Shown: positions 36,126-46,480, numbered from the stretch's first letter. The stretch: DNA of 64,000 bases from Haematobacter massiliensis (GCF_000740795.1 NZ_JGYG01000002.1:434001-498000); one strand, 5' to 3'. Translations and numbers: made by a program. Notes: a model not told the origin generated them from the sequence alone.

Positions 36126-36299
36126 CCGCTATATCCTGCGTCATAGGCGAAATCCCGCTTGCCACCTCTGGGTGGCGGGCCAGATTTTGTAGGAAAACCG
36201 CGTTTTTTTAGTGACCTTCGTTGCCACACACTGTAGCCTTTGGGTAACGTGCGGGAAAAAATCGGCCATGAGCCGGCACAGGCAGGCGGGACCAGAACC
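36126..36299 (+). promoter_or_regulatory. ftsA-ftsZ intergenic region, probable ftsZ promoter
   Basis: This 174-bp gap is the longest in the murD-ftsZ run and should hold a dedicated ftsZ promoter. A stem-loop GCCACC/GGTGGC with a TCTG loop is at 36161-36176, followed after a gap by AT-rich DNA with a run of seven T (36203-36209). A weak sigma-70-like pair TTGCCA (36221) and TAACGT (36245) with an 18-bp spacer is present. I do not see a full CtrA box. Confidence 0.4.
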
Positions 36300-37994
36300 A
36301 TGACATTGAACCTGACGGTCAACGACCAGGAAGAGCTGAAGCCGCGTATCACGGTGTTCGGCGTCGGCGGGGCGGGCGGTAACGCCGTCAACAACATGAT
36401 CGAGAAGCAGCTTGAGGGTGTGGAGTTCGTTGTCGCGAACACCGACGCGCAGGCCCTGCAGCAGTCGAAATCCACCGCGCGCATCCAGATGGGCGTGAAG
36501 GTGACGGAAGGTCTGGGCGCCGGTGCGCGTCCTCCGGTCGGCGCCGCCGCGGCAGAGGAGACGATCGAGGAGATCGTGGACCATCTCGCCGGCGCGCATA
36601 TGTGCTTCATCACTGCGGGCATGGGTGGCGGCACCGGAACGGGCGCCGCGCCGATCATCGCGCAGGCCGCACGTGAACTGGGTGTCCTGACGGTCGGTGT
36701 CGTGACGAAGCCCTTCCAGTTCGAGGGCAACAAGCGGATGCGTCAGGCCGAGGAGGGGATCGAGAACCTCCAGAAGGTCGTCGATACGCTCATCATCATT
36801 CCCAACCAGAACCTGTTCCGGCTGGCCAATGAACGCACGACCTTCACCGAAGCGTTCCAGATGGCCGACGACGTGCTTTATCAGGGCGTGAAGGGCGTGA
36901 CCGACCTCATGGTCCGCCCGGGTCTCATCAACCTCGACTTCGCCGACGTTCGCGCGGTGATGGACGAGATGGGCAAGGCCATGATGGGCACTGGTGAGGC
37001 AGAGGGCGAAGATCGCGCCATCCATGCGGCGGAGAAGGCCATCGCCAACCCGCTGCTGGACGAGATCAGCCTGAACGGTGCGAAGGGCGTCCTCATCAAC
37101 ATCACCGGTGGTTACGATCTGACGCTGTTTGAGCTGGACGAGGCGGCGAATATCATCCGCGACAAGGTGGACCAGAACGCCAATATCATCGTCGGCTCCA
37201 CCCTGGACACGACGATGGAAGGGCGGATCCGCGTTTCTGTCGTGGCGACCGGGATCGACGCGGCTCCGGCAGCCGCGGAACTGCCCGTGCCGCGCCGCAG
37301 CCTTGCAGCACCGCTCGCGCCCCAGCAGACGCAACCGGAGCCGGTCCAGCACGCGCCGCAATTCGTCCCGCAGCAGCCTGCGGCGCGGGAGCGGCCCCAG
37401 CCGCAGCAGTTCCATGCGTCCCAGCAACCGGTTCAGCAGCCCGCTTCCCGCGCAACCCGTCCTGCCCCGCAGGCGCAACCGCAGCACCAGCCGCAGGAAC
37501 CGAGCTTCGATGCTTACGCCGCGCGGAAGGAACCGCAGCAGCGCTATGAGGAGGCAGACGACCTGCCGCCGCCGGCCTATCAACCGCAGCCGGCCTATCA
37601 GCCGCAGGCTGCGCGGAACTATCCTGTCAACGATGATCCGGCAGCCTTTGTCGCGCCTCGCAGCGCACGACCGGCCGGCTCTCCTTCGGAAGAGACGCTC
37701 GCCCGTCTCCATGCCGCGGTGAGCAAATCCCCCTCGCCCCAAGCCGCCCGCCCGGTTGCGCAGCGCCCGCAGCAGGCGCAACCTGCTCCGGTGGCAGAGC
37801 GCCCGCGCATGGGCATCAGCTCCTTCATCAACAGGATGACCGGGCATGGTGAGGCAGCCGCCCCGGCAGAGCGACCCGCGCCGCAGCAACCGCGCCAGCA
37901 GCCGCAGGTATCGGCTTACGAGGAAGAGCCTAACATGTCGCCCGAGCAGGAGCGGATCGAGATTCCGGCCTTTCTGCGGCGCCAGGCCAACTGA
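36300..37994 (+). CDS. ftsZ: Cell division GTPase FtsZ
   Basis: The 564-residue tubulin-like GTPase forms the Z-ring. The core (about residues 13-320) has [18 protein letters not shown], the signature GGGTGTG (109-115) and the T7 loop [12 protein letters not shown] long disordered linker of about 230 residues, very rich in Pro, Gln and Ala, follows, and the protein closes with the conserved C-terminal peptide [12 protein letters not shown] that binds FtsA. Such long linkers are normal in alphaproteobacteria. The ATG at 36300 is preceded by GGCGGG. A clear terminator follows the stop. Confidence 0.98.
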   Translation: MTLNLTVNDQEELKPRITVFGVGGAGGNAVNNMIEKQLEGVEFVVANTDAQALQQSKSTARIQMGVKVTEGLGAGARPPVGAAAAEETIEEIVDHLAGAHMCFITAGMGGGTGTGAAPIIAQAARELGVLTVGVVTKPFQFEGNKRMRQAEEGIENLQKVVDTLIIIPNQNLFRLANERTTFTEAFQMADDVLYQGVKGVTDLMVRPGLINLDFADVRAVMDEMGKAMMGTGEAEGEDRAIHAAEKAIANPLLDEISLNGAKGVLINITGGYDLTLFELDEAANIIRDKVDQNANIIVGSTLDTTMEGRIRVSVVATGIDAAPAAAELPVPRRSLAAPLAPQQTQPEPVQHAPQFVPQQPAARERPQPQQFHASQQPVQQPASRATRPAPQAQPQHQPQEPSFDAYAARKEPQQRYEEADDLPPPAYQPQPAYQPQAARNYPVNDDPAAFVAPRSARPAGSPSEETLARLHAAVSKSPSPQAARPVAQRPQQAQPAPVAERPRMGISSFINRMTGHGEAAAPAERPAPQQPRQQPQVSAYEEEPNMSPEQERIEIPAFLRRQAN

Positions 37995-38024
37995 ATAATT
38001 AAGAAACTTCGTGAACACTACCTG

Positions 38025-38054
38025 AGAGAGTCGAAGCAATTCGGCTCTCTTTTT
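38025..38054 (+). terminator. Rho-independent terminator after ftsZ
   Basis: Stem AGAGAGTCG with CGGCTCTCT (one G-U pair), loop AAGCAATT, directly followed by TTTTATATTTCTT. It ends the ftsA/ftsZ transcript and separates it from lpxC. Confidence 0.8.
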
Positions 38055-38243
38055 ATATTTCTTGTCAGCTATTTAGCCAGAGTGTGCCGCTTGTCCGGCA
38101 GCTTTGCGCAATATGTGACGGCCTCTGTTACACGAGGTAGCAAAGAGTGAATTGAGGTCTGGATATCAAGCCCTTACCTCCATCCTTGTCGGATTGACTG
38201 CGAACAGGCGTTTGTGATCCCGGCGTGTAGAAGGATGAACGAA

Positions 38244-39164
38244 GTGCAAACGACGATCAAATCTCAGGTGACGTTCACGGGCGTGGGTCTCCACTCCGGC
38301 CGTCCCGTGCGCATGACGATCCATCCCGCCTCCGCCGAATACGGGATCTGGTTCCGCCGGTCGGATCTGGACGGTGACAACCTGATCCCGGCCCGCTGGG
38401 ATGCGGTGGTTCCGTCGAAGCTCTGCACGCTGATCGCCAACCGTTCCGGCGCCTCTGTCTCCACCATCGAGCATGTGATGGCGGCGCTCGCGGGATGCGG
38501 CGTGACCAATGCACTGGTGGAGGTTGATGGCCCGGAGGTCCCGATTCTGGATGGATCGGCACAGCCCTTCGTAAAGGGGATCCTTGCCCGCGGCCTGCGC
38601 GAACTTGCGGTTCCGGTGCGTGCCCTGCGCATCCTGAAACCCGTCGAAGTCCGCAATGGTCAGGCATGGGCGCGCCTGGAACCGGCTGACATGCTGGAGA
38701 TCGACTTCACGATCGACTTCGTCGAACCGGCGATCGGCCGGCAGGAGAAGGCGCTCAACATGTCGAATGGCGCTTTTGTGCGTGAGCTTTGCGATAGCCG
38801 CACCTTCTGCCGTCAGGATGACGTGGAGCGGATGCAGGCCAATGGTCTGGCTCTGGGTGGGACTTACGAGAATGCCGTCGTCTTTGACGATGACAAGGTT
38901 CTGTCGCCCGGTGGCTTGCGCCACGAGGATGAGGCGGTTCGTCACAAGATGCTGGACGCCCTCGGCGATCTCGCGCTCGCAGGTGCGCCGATTCTTGGCA
39001 AATACACGTCGCAACGCGGTGGCCACGCGCTCACCAACAAGCTCCTCCGGGCGCTGTTCGCCGATCCCTTTGCCTATCGCTTGGTGGATGTGGCTGAAGG
39101 CATCACGGGCGGAAAGCTGCCGGGCGTGGGTGTGCGCCGCACCGACGTGCCCGTGCTCGCCTGA
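38244..39164 (+). CDS. lpxC: UDP-3-O-acyl-N-acetylglucosamine deacetylase
   Basis: The 306-residue zinc enzyme carries out the committed step of lipid A synthesis. Zinc ligands are H77 in STIEHVMAAL and the His/Asp pair in HKMLDALGDLAL; the catalytic His is in RGGHALTN. The N-terminus VQTTIKSQVTFTGVGLHSG matches the family exactly when the GTG at 38244 is used, and AAGGA lies 8 nt before it. An ATG at 38235 overlaps that ribosome-binding site and is therefore less likely. It follows ftsZ after a terminator, so it has its own promoter in the 249-bp AT-richer gap. Confidence 0.95.
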   Translation: MQTTIKSQVTFTGVGLHSGRPVRMTIHPASAEYGIWFRRSDLDGDNLIPARWDAVVPSKLCTLIANRSGASVSTIEHVMAALAGCGVTNALVEVDGPEVPILDGSAQPFVKGILARGLRELAVPVRALRILKPVEVRNGQAWARLEPADMLEIDFTIDFVEPAIGRQEKALNMSNGAFVRELCDSRTFCRQDDVERMQANGLALGGTYENAVVFDDDKVLSPGGLRHEDEAVRHKMLDALGDLALAGAPILGKYTSQRGGHALTNKLLRALFADPFAYRLVDVAEGITGGKLPGVGVRRTDVPVLA

Positions 39165-39177
39165 GCCTGAAGATCAC

Positions 39178-39216
39178 GCAATCGACCCTCGCGACGCCGG
39201 GGGTCGATTGCCGTTT
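39178..39216 (+). terminator. Rho-independent terminator after lpxC
   Basis: A perfect 11-bp stem (GCAATCGACCC with GGGTCGATTGC) with a 12-nt loop, followed by CGTTTT, starting 13 bp after the lpxC stop. Confidence 0.85.
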
Positions 39217-39329
39217 TGCGCCCCGGATTTTTCTATGTTAGGACCAACGGGAAACAGGCGGCGAAACGGGCTGCAACGTCCCCAAAATGGGTCGGCAGAC
39301 CGGAGAGCGCATCGCCCGTGGGGCAGTGA

Positions 39330-40193
39330 ATGAGGTTCAGGATCATGGCAGGCTGCAAGCGGGGAGCGATTCTCGTCGGGTCGATGATGCTGGCGACGAT
39401 TCTCGCGGGCTGTTCGGGGAATGGTGGTTCGGGCACGGATGTGCCGCTGGACAATTTCACTGCGGAGCAGATTTATCAGCGCGGTGAGTACGAGCTTGAG
39501 ACAAACCGCAAGCCGAAAGATGCCGCGCATTACTTCTCGGAGATCGAACGGCTTTATCCCTATACCGAATGGGCCAAGCGCGCGCTGGTGATGGAGGCGT
39601 ATTCCTTCCATCAGGCCCGCGATTACGAGAATGCGCGCGGCGCGGCCCAGCGGTTCGTCGATCTCTACCCCGGCGATCAGGATGCGGCCTATGCCCAGTA
39701 TCTTCTCGCGCTGAGCTATTACGATCAGATCGAGGCTGTTGGCCGCGATCAGGGCCTGACCTTCCAGGCGCTGCAATCGCTCCGCGATGTGATCGAGAAA
39801 TATCCCGACAGCGAATACGCGAAATCGGCGATGATGAAGTTCGATCTTGCCTTCGACCATCTTGCAGCGAAGGAGATGGAGATCGGGCGCTTCTACCTGA
39901 GCCGTGGGCACTACACCGCCGCGATCAACCGGTTCCGTGTCGTGGTCGAGGATTACCAGACCACGACCTATACGCCCGAGGCCCTGCACCGTCTGGTCGA
40001 GGCCTATCTCGCGCTCGGCTTTGAGAACGAGGCGGTGACGGCCGCCGCGATTCTGGGCCACAACTTCCAGTCCAGCCCGTTCTATCAGGACAGCTACGCG
40101 CTCCTGAAGGGTCGCGGACTGGAACCGGAAGAGCGTGGCGACAGCTGGCTGTCGCGAATCTATCGGCAGACGATCCGCGGCGAGTGGCTCTGA
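39330..40193 (+). CDS. bamD: Outer membrane protein assembly factor BamD (ComL)
   Basis: The 287-residue lipoprotein is part of the BAM complex that inserts beta-barrel proteins into the outer membrane. It has a lipoprotein signal with the box LAGC in ATILAGCSG, followed by TPR-like repeats typical of BamD: AEQIYQRGEYELETNRKPKDAAHYFSEIERLYPYTEWAKRA, ARGAAQRFVDLYPGDQDAAYAQYLLALSYYDQI and AINRFRVVVEDYQTT. The ATG at 39345 is an alternative start with a shorter signal n-region. It stands directly before recN, as in many alphaproteobacteria. Confidence 0.95.
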   Translation: MRFRIMAGCKRGAILVGSMMLATILAGCSGNGGSGTDVPLDNFTAEQIYQRGEYELETNRKPKDAAHYFSEIERLYPYTEWAKRALVMEAYSFHQARDYENARGAAQRFVDLYPGDQDAAYAQYLLALSYYDQIEAVGRDQGLTFQALQSLRDVIEKYPDSEYAKSAMMKFDLAFDHLAAKEMEIGRFYLSRGHYTAAINRFRVVVEDYQTTTYTPEALHRLVEAYLALGFENEAVTAAAILGHNFQSSPFYQDSYALLKGRGLEPEERGDSWLSRIYRQTIRGEWL

Positions 40194-40218
40194 CGGGCCG
40201 CGCGGGCTGGGGGGAACC

Positions 40219-41871
40219 ATGCTCCGCGGGCTGGATATCCGCGATATTCTCATCATCGACCGGCTGGAGCTGACGTTCCATCCGGGCCTGAACGTGCTGA
40301 CCGGTGAAACGGGCGCGGGAAAATCCATCCTGCTCGACGCTCTGGGATTCGTGCTGGGCTGGCGTGGCCGGGCGGAGCTTGTGCGGCAGGGCGCGGCGCA
40401 GGGAGAGGTGACAGCGATCTTCGACCCGCCGACCGGGCATCCTGCGCGGGCAGTGTTGGCGGAGGCCGGGTTTCCCGACGACGGCGAACTGATCCTTCGC
40501 CGTGTGAACATGCCGGACGGGCGCAAGACCGCGTGGATCAACGATCGTCGCGCCGGTGGGGAGCTGCTCCGCGCGCTCTCGGACACATTGGTGGAGTTGC
40601 ACGGCCAGCACGATGACAGAGGCCTGCTCAACGCCCGTGGGCATCGCCGGCTGCTGGATGATTTCGGAGGTCTTGCGTCGGAGGTGGAGGCGGTCCGCTT
40701 CGCCTGGCGACGGCTCGCCGCTGCGCGCCAGGCGGAGACGGCCGCGACCGATGCCCTTGCGGCAGGCAAGGCGGAGGAGGAGTTCCTGCGCCATGCCGAC
40801 GCGGAACTGGATCGCCTTGCGCCGGAAGTTGGGGAGGAGGCGGAGTTGGACGCCCGCCGCCGCATGATGCAGGGGGCGGAACGAATCCGCGCCGATGTGG
40901 CCCGTGCAGGCGAGGCTCTTGGCCTTCAGGGGGCGGAGGGCGCGATGACGGATGCCCTCCGCTGGCTGGAGGGGGCTGCCGACAAGGTGGAAGGGGTTCT
41001 GGAGGAAACCGTCGCCGCCCTGGGCCGTGCCCTCGCCGAGCTGGCGGAGGCGCAGACCGGCGTGGAGCGCTGTCTGGATGTGCTGGACTTCGACCCGGCG
41101 GCGCTGGAGGTCCTCGAGGAGCGGTTGTTCGCGATCCGCGCGCTGTCGCGCAAGCATGCGGTGCTGGCCGATGATCTGCCAGCGCTTGCAGCTGCGATCC
41201 GGGCGCGGCTGGCTGCCGTCGATCAGGGCGATCAGGCCCTCCTCCGCGCGGCTGCGGAGGTGGAAGCGGCGGGCAGGGCCTATGACAGTGCCGCCGCGAT
41301 GCTCAGTGCAGGGCGCCGGGAGGCCGCGACAAGGCTCGACATGTCCATGGCCGAGGAACTGCGCCCGCTCCGCATGGAGCGCGCGGTGTTTACGACGCTG
41401 GTGGAGGAGGGCGAAGCCGGCCCGGAGGGAAGGGATGCCGTGACCTTCACCGTGGCGACGAACCCGGGCGCACCGGCGGGGCCGCTGGATCGGATCGCGT
41501 CGGGCGGTGAGCTTTCGCGCTTTCTCCTCGCGCTGAAGGTGTCGCTGACCCGGCAGGCGGGCGGACAGACGCTGATCTTCGACGAGATCGACAGGGGCGT
41601 GGGCGGGGCAACCGCCGATGCCATCGGGCGTCGCCTTCACCGCTTGGCGGAGGAGGGGGCGCAGGTGCTCGTCGTCACCCATTCCCCGCAGGTCGCGGCC
41701 TATGGCGCGCAGCACTGGCGGGTGGAGAAGCGGGTGGAAGGCGGTGTGACGCTGTCCTCTGTCACGCCGCTCGGCCCGGAGGCGAGGGTGGACGAAATCG
41801 CCCGCATGCTCGCGGGCGATGTGGTGACCGATGCGGCGCGCGATGCGGCGCGGGCGCTGCTCTCCCCCTAG
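40219..41871 (+). CDS. recN: DNA repair protein RecN
   Basis: The 550-residue SMC-like ATPase acts at double-strand breaks. It has the N-terminal head with MLRGLDIRDILIIDRLEL and Walker A GETGAGKS (residues 29-36), a coiled-coil middle rich in Ala/Glu/Arg, and the C-terminal head with ASGGELSRFLLALK (signature) and LIFDEIDRGVGGATADAIG (Walker B), then VLVVTHSPQVAA. A GGGGGG site precedes the ATG. It converges with the aminopeptidase gene with a 3-bp gap. Confidence 0.96.
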   Translation: MLRGLDIRDILIIDRLELTFHPGLNVLTGETGAGKSILLDALGFVLGWRGRAELVRQGAAQGEVTAIFDPPTGHPARAVLAEAGFPDDGELILRRVNMPDGRKTAWINDRRAGGELLRALSDTLVELHGQHDDRGLLNARGHRRLLDDFGGLASEVEAVRFAWRRLAAARQAETAATDALAAGKAEEEFLRHADAELDRLAPEVGEEAELDARRRMMQGAERIRADVARAGEALGLQGAEGAMTDALRWLEGAADKVEGVLEETVAALGRALAELAEAQTGVERCLDVLDFDPAALEVLEERLFAIRALSRKHAVLADDLPALAAAIRARLAAVDQGDQALLRAAAEVEAAGRAYDSAAAMLSAGRREAATRLDMSMAEELRPLRMERAVFTTLVEEGEAGPEGRDAVTFTVATNPGAPAGPLDRIASGGELSRFLLALKVSLTRQAGGQTLIFDEIDRGVGGATADAIGRRLHRLAEEGAQVLVVTHSPQVAAYGAQHWRVEKRVEGGVTLSSVTPLGPEARVDEIARMLAGDVVTDAARDAARALLSP

Positions 41872-41874
41872 CCG

Positions 41875-43677
41875 TCAGAGCGGCGCCGTCGCCTCCCGCA
41901 GCCACGCCAGCGTCTCCGGGCGTACCCGCTCCCCGATACGCGTCAGCACTTCCGCATGATAAGCATCGATCCAGAAGCGTTCCGCGGGAGAGAGCATGTC
42001 GCGCAGGATCAGCCGCCGGTCGATCGGCACCCAGGTGAGCGTCCGGAAGGAGAGCATCGCCCGGTCGTCTCCGTCGGGAAGCGCGGGGGATTCCTCCACC
42101 ACCAGCAGGTTCTCCGTACGGATGCCAAAGGCGCCTTCGCGGTAATAACCCGGCTCATTGGAAAGCATCATACCCGGTTCCAGCGGCACTTCCGAGATGC
42201 GCGAGATGCGCTGCGGCCCCTCATGCACACAGAGGAACGCGCCCACGCCATGCCCTGTACCGTGGTCGTAATCCTGCCCGGCGAGCCAGAGCGGCATCCG
42301 CGCCAGCGCGTCCAGATCCCGCCCCGCCAATCCACGTGGCCAGCGGGCGCGGGATATGGCGACCATACCTTGCAGAACGCGGGTGAAGGCAAGCTTCTCC
42401 GGCTCTCCCACGTCTCCGACAGCGACGGTGCGGGTGATGTCGGTCGTACCGTCCACATACTGCCCGCCCGAATCGACCAGCAGAAGCTCGCCACTTTTCA
42501 CCGGGCGATCCGTGCCCTCCGTCACCCGGTAATGCACGATGGCGCCGTTCGGCCCCGCGCCGCAGATCGTGTCGAAACTGATGTCTCGGAGCGCATTGGT
42601 CGCACGACGGAAGCCTTCGAGCGCGGAGACGACGGCGATCTCCGTCAGTGTCCCCTTGGGCGCTTCCGCGTCGAGCCAGGCGAGGAATTCGCACATCGCC
42701 GCCCCGTCACGCAGATGCGCCTCCGCCGTTCCGGCAATTTCGGCGGTATTCTTGCGGGCTTTTGGCAGGATGCAGGGGTCGGTGGCCCAGGCGATCTCCA
42801 CACCCGCGGCGGCGAGCCGGTCTGACACCGCTTTGGGCGCGGAGGCCCGATCCACGCGGACCGGCCCCCGCAGACCATCGAGGGCAGGGGCGAAGGCGCT
42901 CACCGGTTCCACGCTGATCTCCGCCCCGAGATGTTGGCGCACATCGGCGTCGAGCTTCCGTTCATCGACAAAGAGGCGGAGCCGCCCGTCATCGCCAAGA
43001 ATGGCGAAGGCGTGAACGACCGGGTTGCGCGGAATATCGCTCCCCCGGATGTTCAGAAGCCATGAGATACTGTCGGCGAGGGTAAGGATCGCGGCCTGCT
43101 GCCCGGCCTCCCTGAGGGTCGCGGCAAGGCGGCCGCGTTTCGCCGCGCTCGTCTCGCCCGCCAGAGCCTCCGGGTGAACCTCCACCCGGCCAAGCGGAGG
43201 CGCGGGCTGATCGGGCCAGATGGCGTCGACAAGGTTCTTCGTCGGCTCCAGTGTCACCTCTGACCCCGCCAGCGCGGCAGTGATCCGGTCGATCTCGTCG
43301 CGGCTGTGGAGCCACGGGTCATAGGCCACACGCCCCTGCGAAAGATGCGCGCGGATCCAGTCTCCGGGCTTCGTCTCCGGCCACGGAACAGGAGTGAAGC
43401 TGTCGAGAGCGATCTGTGCCTTCACCTGCACCCGGTAGCGTCCATCGATGAACACGCCTGCGATATCCGGCAGCACGATCGCGAACCCTGCGGAGCCGGT
43501 GAACCCGGTCAGCCAGGACAGCCGCGCGTCATGATCGGAGACATACTCGCCCTGATGGGCGTCGGCGCGCGGTACGATGAAGCCGTCGATCCCCCGCTTC
43601 GCCAGAAGTTCGCGCAGTGACGCAAGCCGGGGCGGACCCTGCTCGGGCGACGTGGGCGCATCGAAACTCTGGAACAT
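41875..43677 (-). CDS. pepP: Xaa-Pro aminopeptidase (aminopeptidase P, M24B)
   Basis: The 600-residue metallopeptidase removes N-terminal residues before proline. It is the long three-domain form: two creatinase-like N-terminal domains, then the pita-bread catalytic domain with metal ligands DSGGQYVDGTTDITRT (two Asp), GHGVGAFLCVHEGPQ (His) and the two late Glu in LSNEPGYY and RTENLLVV. The C-terminal extension after residue 540 (LTWVPIDRRLI ... HAEVLTRIGERV) is typical of the long form. ATG 43677 has GGGGGAG before it. Confidence 0.94.
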   Translation of the reverse strand: MFQSFDAPTSPEQGPPRLASLRELLAKRGIDGFIVPRADAHQGEYVSDHDARLSWLTGFTGSAGFAIVLPDIAGVFIDGRYRVQVKAQIALDSFTPVPWPETKPGDWIRAHLSQGRVAYDPWLHSRDEIDRITAALAGSEVTLEPTKNLVDAIWPDQPAPPLGRVEVHPEALAGETSAAKRGRLAATLREAGQQAAILTLADSISWLLNIRGSDIPRNPVVHAFAILGDDGRLRLFVDERKLDADVRQHLGAEISVEPVSAFAPALDGLRGPVRVDRASAPKAVSDRLAAAGVEIAWATDPCILPKARKNTAEIAGTAEAHLRDGAAMCEFLAWLDAEAPKGTLTEIAVVSALEGFRRATNALRDISFDTICGAGPNGAIVHYRVTEGTDRPVKSGELLLVDSGGQYVDGTTDITRTVAVGDVGEPEKLAFTRVLQGMVAISRARWPRGLAGRDLDALARMPLWLAGQDYDHGTGHGVGAFLCVHEGPQRISRISEVPLEPGMMLSNEPGYYREGAFGIRTENLLVVEESPALPDGDDRAMLSFRTLTWVPIDRRLILRDMLSPAERFWIDAYHAEVLTRIGERVRPETLAWLREATAPL

Positions 43678-43768
43678 GGGACTCCCCCGGCCTGACCGCG
43701 CCTTCAACCGACGCGCCCCTGTCTAGCGCGCCGCCCGAGGGGCGGACAAGGCGCGAGCGGTGGAGATC

Positions 43769-43812
43769 AGGCGCTTGCCCGCAAGGCGCTTGTCCGAAAG
43801 GCGCAGGCTGGG
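43769..43812. repeat. Short 15-bp tandem repeat
   Basis: About 2.4 copies of a 15-bp unit (AGGCGCTTGTCCGAA and close variants) lie in the 155-bp divergent spacer between the aminopeptidase start and the cobT stop. Role unknown; it may be a by-product of slippage. Confidence 0.5.
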
Positions 43813-43832
43813 AGCAGCCGCTCGACCCGCCA

Positions 43833-45725
43833 TCAGGCCCGGCGGACGAAGCGCCCACCGCTGCCGGGAAGCTTCGCTCGTGCCCGCGCCCTTGGGTCGG
43901 CATCGAACAGCGCGGCAAGCTGTTCCGTCATCGCGCCCGCAAGCTGCTCCACATCGGTGATGGTGACGGCGCGATTGTAATAGCGCGTCACGTCGTGCCC
44001 GATGCCGATGGCCAGAAGCTCCACCGCTTTCCTGCGCTCCACCATGGCGATCACATCGCGCAGATGCTTCTCAAGATAATTCGCCGGGTTCACGGAGAGG
44101 GTGGAGTCATCCACGGGCGCCCCGTCGGAGATGACCATGAGGATCTTGCGCACCTCTGATCGTCCGACCAGCCGCCGGTGTGCCCATTCGAGCGCCTCAC
44201 CGTCGATATTCTCCTTCAGCAGCCCTTCCTTCATCATCAGGCCAAGATTCTCGCGCGCGCGCCGCCAGGGCGAATCGGCAGATTTGTAGATGATGTGGCG
44301 GAGGTCGTTCAGGCGCCCCGGCTGCGGCGGGCGGCCTGCTGCCAGCCATGCTTCCCGGCTCTGCCCACCCTTCCAGGCGCGCGTGGTGAAACCGAGGATC
44401 TCCACCTTCACCTGCGTGCGTTCCAGCGTCCGGGCAAGGATATCGGCGCAGATGGCGGCAATGGAAATGGGCCGCCCGCGCATGGAGCCGGAATTGTCCA
44501 GAAGCAGCGTAACGACCGTGTCGCGGAATTCGGTGTCCTTCTCCTGCTTGAAGGAGAGGGGGGTCGTGGGGTTCGCCACGACACGGGCCAACCGCCCGGC
44601 GTCAAGCGTGCCTTCCTCCAGGTCGAACAGCCAGGAGCGGTTCTGCTGTGCCTGCAGGCGGCGCTGCAGTTTGTTGGCCAGACGGGACACAGCCCCTTTC
44701 AGGGGTTCGAGCTGCTGGTCCAGATAAGCGCGAAGCCGTTCCAGCTCCGCGGGATCCGCCAGTTCCTCCGCCTTGATCTCCTCGTCATAGGCGGTGGTGA
44801 AAACCTTGTAGCCGGGATCGGCTTCCGAATGCGGGGCAGGGGGCGGCGGTTCGGTCGGCGGCTCGCCGTCCGGCATCTCCGCTTCCTCGGTCATCTCGCC
44901 ATCGGCGTCATGCTCGGTGGAGACCTGCGCCTCCGCGGCGTCCTGCTGCTGCTCCTGCGACTGTTCGGGGCTGGCTTCGTTCTCCTCGCCCTGCTCCTGA
45001 TCGTCGCCCTCGCTTTCCGGAGCGTCCTGATCGTCCTCGGTCTCGGCGCTGTCCTCCTCATCCTCGTTCTCGAGGTCGGGATCGTCGCCAAGCTGGTCTC
45101 CATAGCCCAGATCGGAGATCACCCGCCGCGCCAGGCGCGCGAAGGCCGCCTGATCCGCCAGAACGTCCTGAAGGTTGGAGAACTGCCCGCCTGCCTGATT
45201 TTCGATGAAATCCCGCCACAGGCCCATCACATTGGCCGCGGCTGGCGGCAGGGGCCGCCCGGTCGCGAGATGACGGACGAGATAGCCTGCCGCCTGCGCC
45301 AAAGGGGCATCCGCCGCATCGCGGATCTGGCCATAGCCCTTCCGCTCCGCCTCATGGCCGATCTTGGCGTCGATGTTCTTGGCCGTGCCCGGCATTTCCC
45401 GCGCGCCTATGGCCTCCGTCCGCGCGGTTTCCATAGCATCGTAGAGATCGCGCGCCATATCCCCTTGCGGAAGGTAACGGGCATGGGTTCCGGTGTTGTG
45501 ATAGCGGTGGCGGAGCGCGAATGCATCGGCGGTGCCGCGGGCAAGGAGCACCTCGTCCTTCGTCACGCGCCGGGAAATCTGCGGAAGCCTGACCCCTTCC
45601 TTCGTCTGGCCGGGAGGATCGACCGAATAGGTCACGGCAAGATCGCGGTCCGCCGCCATCGTGCGGGTCGCTTCGGCCAGGGCCTTCTTGAACGGATCGG
45701 CGGGGTTGTCGTTGCGCTTGCTCAT
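43833..45725 (-). CDS. cobT: Cobaltochelatase subunit CobT
   Basis: The 630-residue subunit works with CobS, as the AAA+/VWA chaperone pair that drives cobalt insertion by CobN in aerobic cobalamin synthesis. The N-terminal domain (about 1-215) is followed by a strongly acidic Asp/Glu/Gln-rich region (about 220-320) and a C-terminal von Willebrand A domain with the metal site [11 protein letters not shown] and a late [10 protein letters not shown]. Length and layout are typical. Related CobST pairs have also been suggested to serve other purposes when cobN is absent; cobN is not in this window. An FMN reductase gene on the other strand separates it from cobS. Confidence 0.95.
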   Translation of the reverse strand: MSKRNDNPADPFKKALAEATRTMAADRDLAVTYSVDPPGQTKEGVRLPQISRRVTKDEVLLARGTADAFALRHRYHNTGTHARYLPQGDMARDLYDAMETARTEAIGAREMPGTAKNIDAKIGHEAERKGYGQIRDAADAPLAQAAGYLVRHLATGRPLPPAAANVMGLWRDFIENQAGGQFSNLQDVLADQAAFARLARRVISDLGYGDQLGDDPDLENEDEEDSAETEDDQDAPESEGDDQEQGEENEASPEQSQEQQQDAAEAQVSTEHDADGEMTEEAEMPDGEPPTEPPPPAPHSEADPGYKVFTTAYDEEIKAEELADPAELERLRAYLDQQLEPLKGAVSRLANKLQRRLQAQQNRSWLFDLEEGTLDAGRLARVVANPTTPLSFKQEKDTEFRDTVVTLLLDNSGSMRGRPISIAAICADILARTLERTQVKVEILGFTTRAWKGGQSREAWLAAGRPPQPGRLNDLRHIIYKSADSPWRRARENLGLMMKEGLLKENIDGEALEWAHRRLVGRSEVRKILMVISDGAPVDDSTLSVNPANYLEKHLRDVIAMVERRKAVELLAIGIGHDVTRYYNRAVTITDVEQLAGAMTEQLAALFDADPRARARAKLPGSGGRFVRRA

Positions 45726-45895
45726 GCCAAAGATAAAGCACTGCGTCCGCCCGTCGGCAAGGCCCGGTGGGCGGCTGACGGCGGTTTCCGTGCCGCGCCT
45801 CGGTTACGTGGAGGTGCCGTCTTGCACTGTTTGAGCGACAGGACGAGAGTTCGCCGGTCACTAAAGGAAATTCTGTCAACTTTGGAGAGTGTGAC

Positions 45896-46480
45896 ATGAC
45901 CAAGCCGAAGATCGCCGTCATCATCGGATCGACGCGCCCCACCCGCTTCGCGGACAAGCCTGCCGCGTGGTTCATGGAAATCGCCGGTCAGCGCGACGAT
46001 CTCGATGTCGAACTCGTGGATCTGCGGGATTACGAGCTGCCGTTCTTCCATGAGGTCGCCAGCAACGCCTGGGTTCCGTCGCAGGATCCGAAGGCGGTGG
46101 CGTGGCAGCAGAAGATCGCCGAGTTCGACGGCTACATCTTTATCGTCGCGGAATACAACCATTCGGTGACCGGCGCTCTGAAGAACGCACTCGATCAGGC
46201 TTATGTGGAGTGGATTCACAAGCCGATGGGCGCGGTCGGATACGGCGGCGTCGGGGCTGCGCGGGCCATCGAGCATCTGCGCGGCATCGGTGTCGAACTG
46301 CAGATGGTGCCGGTGCGCAACGCGGTGCATATCGGCGGCGGCGATTTCTTTGCGGTGTCCCCGCTCGGCCAGAATGGCGAGATGTCCACCATCTCCGCCC
46401 ATCTGGAACCCTCCGCCAAGGGTCTGCTGGACGATATCGCCTGGTGGGCGAATGCGACCAAGGCTGCCCGCTCCGCCTGA
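45896..46480 (+). CDS. NAD(P)H-dependent FMN reductase family protein
   Basis: The 194-residue flavodoxin-fold protein has the FMN phosphate loop IGSTRPTRFADKPAAWF, FHEV and VAEYNHSVTGALKNALDQAYVEW, the usual pattern of the NADPH-dependent FMN/quinone reductase group (ArsH/ChrR/WrbA-like superfamily). It may reduce quinones or free flavins. Reduced flavin is used in corrin biosynthesis for cobalt reduction, so its place between cobT and cobS may be meaningful, but it is on the opposite strand and a general stress role is as likely. Confidence 0.88.
   Translation: MTKPKIAVIIGSTRPTRFADKPAAWFMEIAGQRDDLDVELVDLRDYELPFFHEVASNAWVPSQDPKAVAWQQKIAEFDGYIFIVAEYNHSVTGALKNALDQAYVEWIHKPMGAVGYGGVGAARAIEHLRGIGVELQMVPVRNAVHIGGGDFFAVSPLGQNGEMSTISAHLEPSAKGLLDDIAWWANATKAARSA

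Noticed and set aside
36300-37994. Long Pro/Gln-rich FtsZ linker as something unusual
   Set aside because: Linkers of this length and composition are normal in alphaproteobacterial FtsZ, and the C-terminal peptide is intact.
37995-38243. CtrA binding site (TTAA-N7-TTAA) upstream of lpxC
   Set aside because: Only one TTAA half-site at the ftsZ end is present; the second half does not match.
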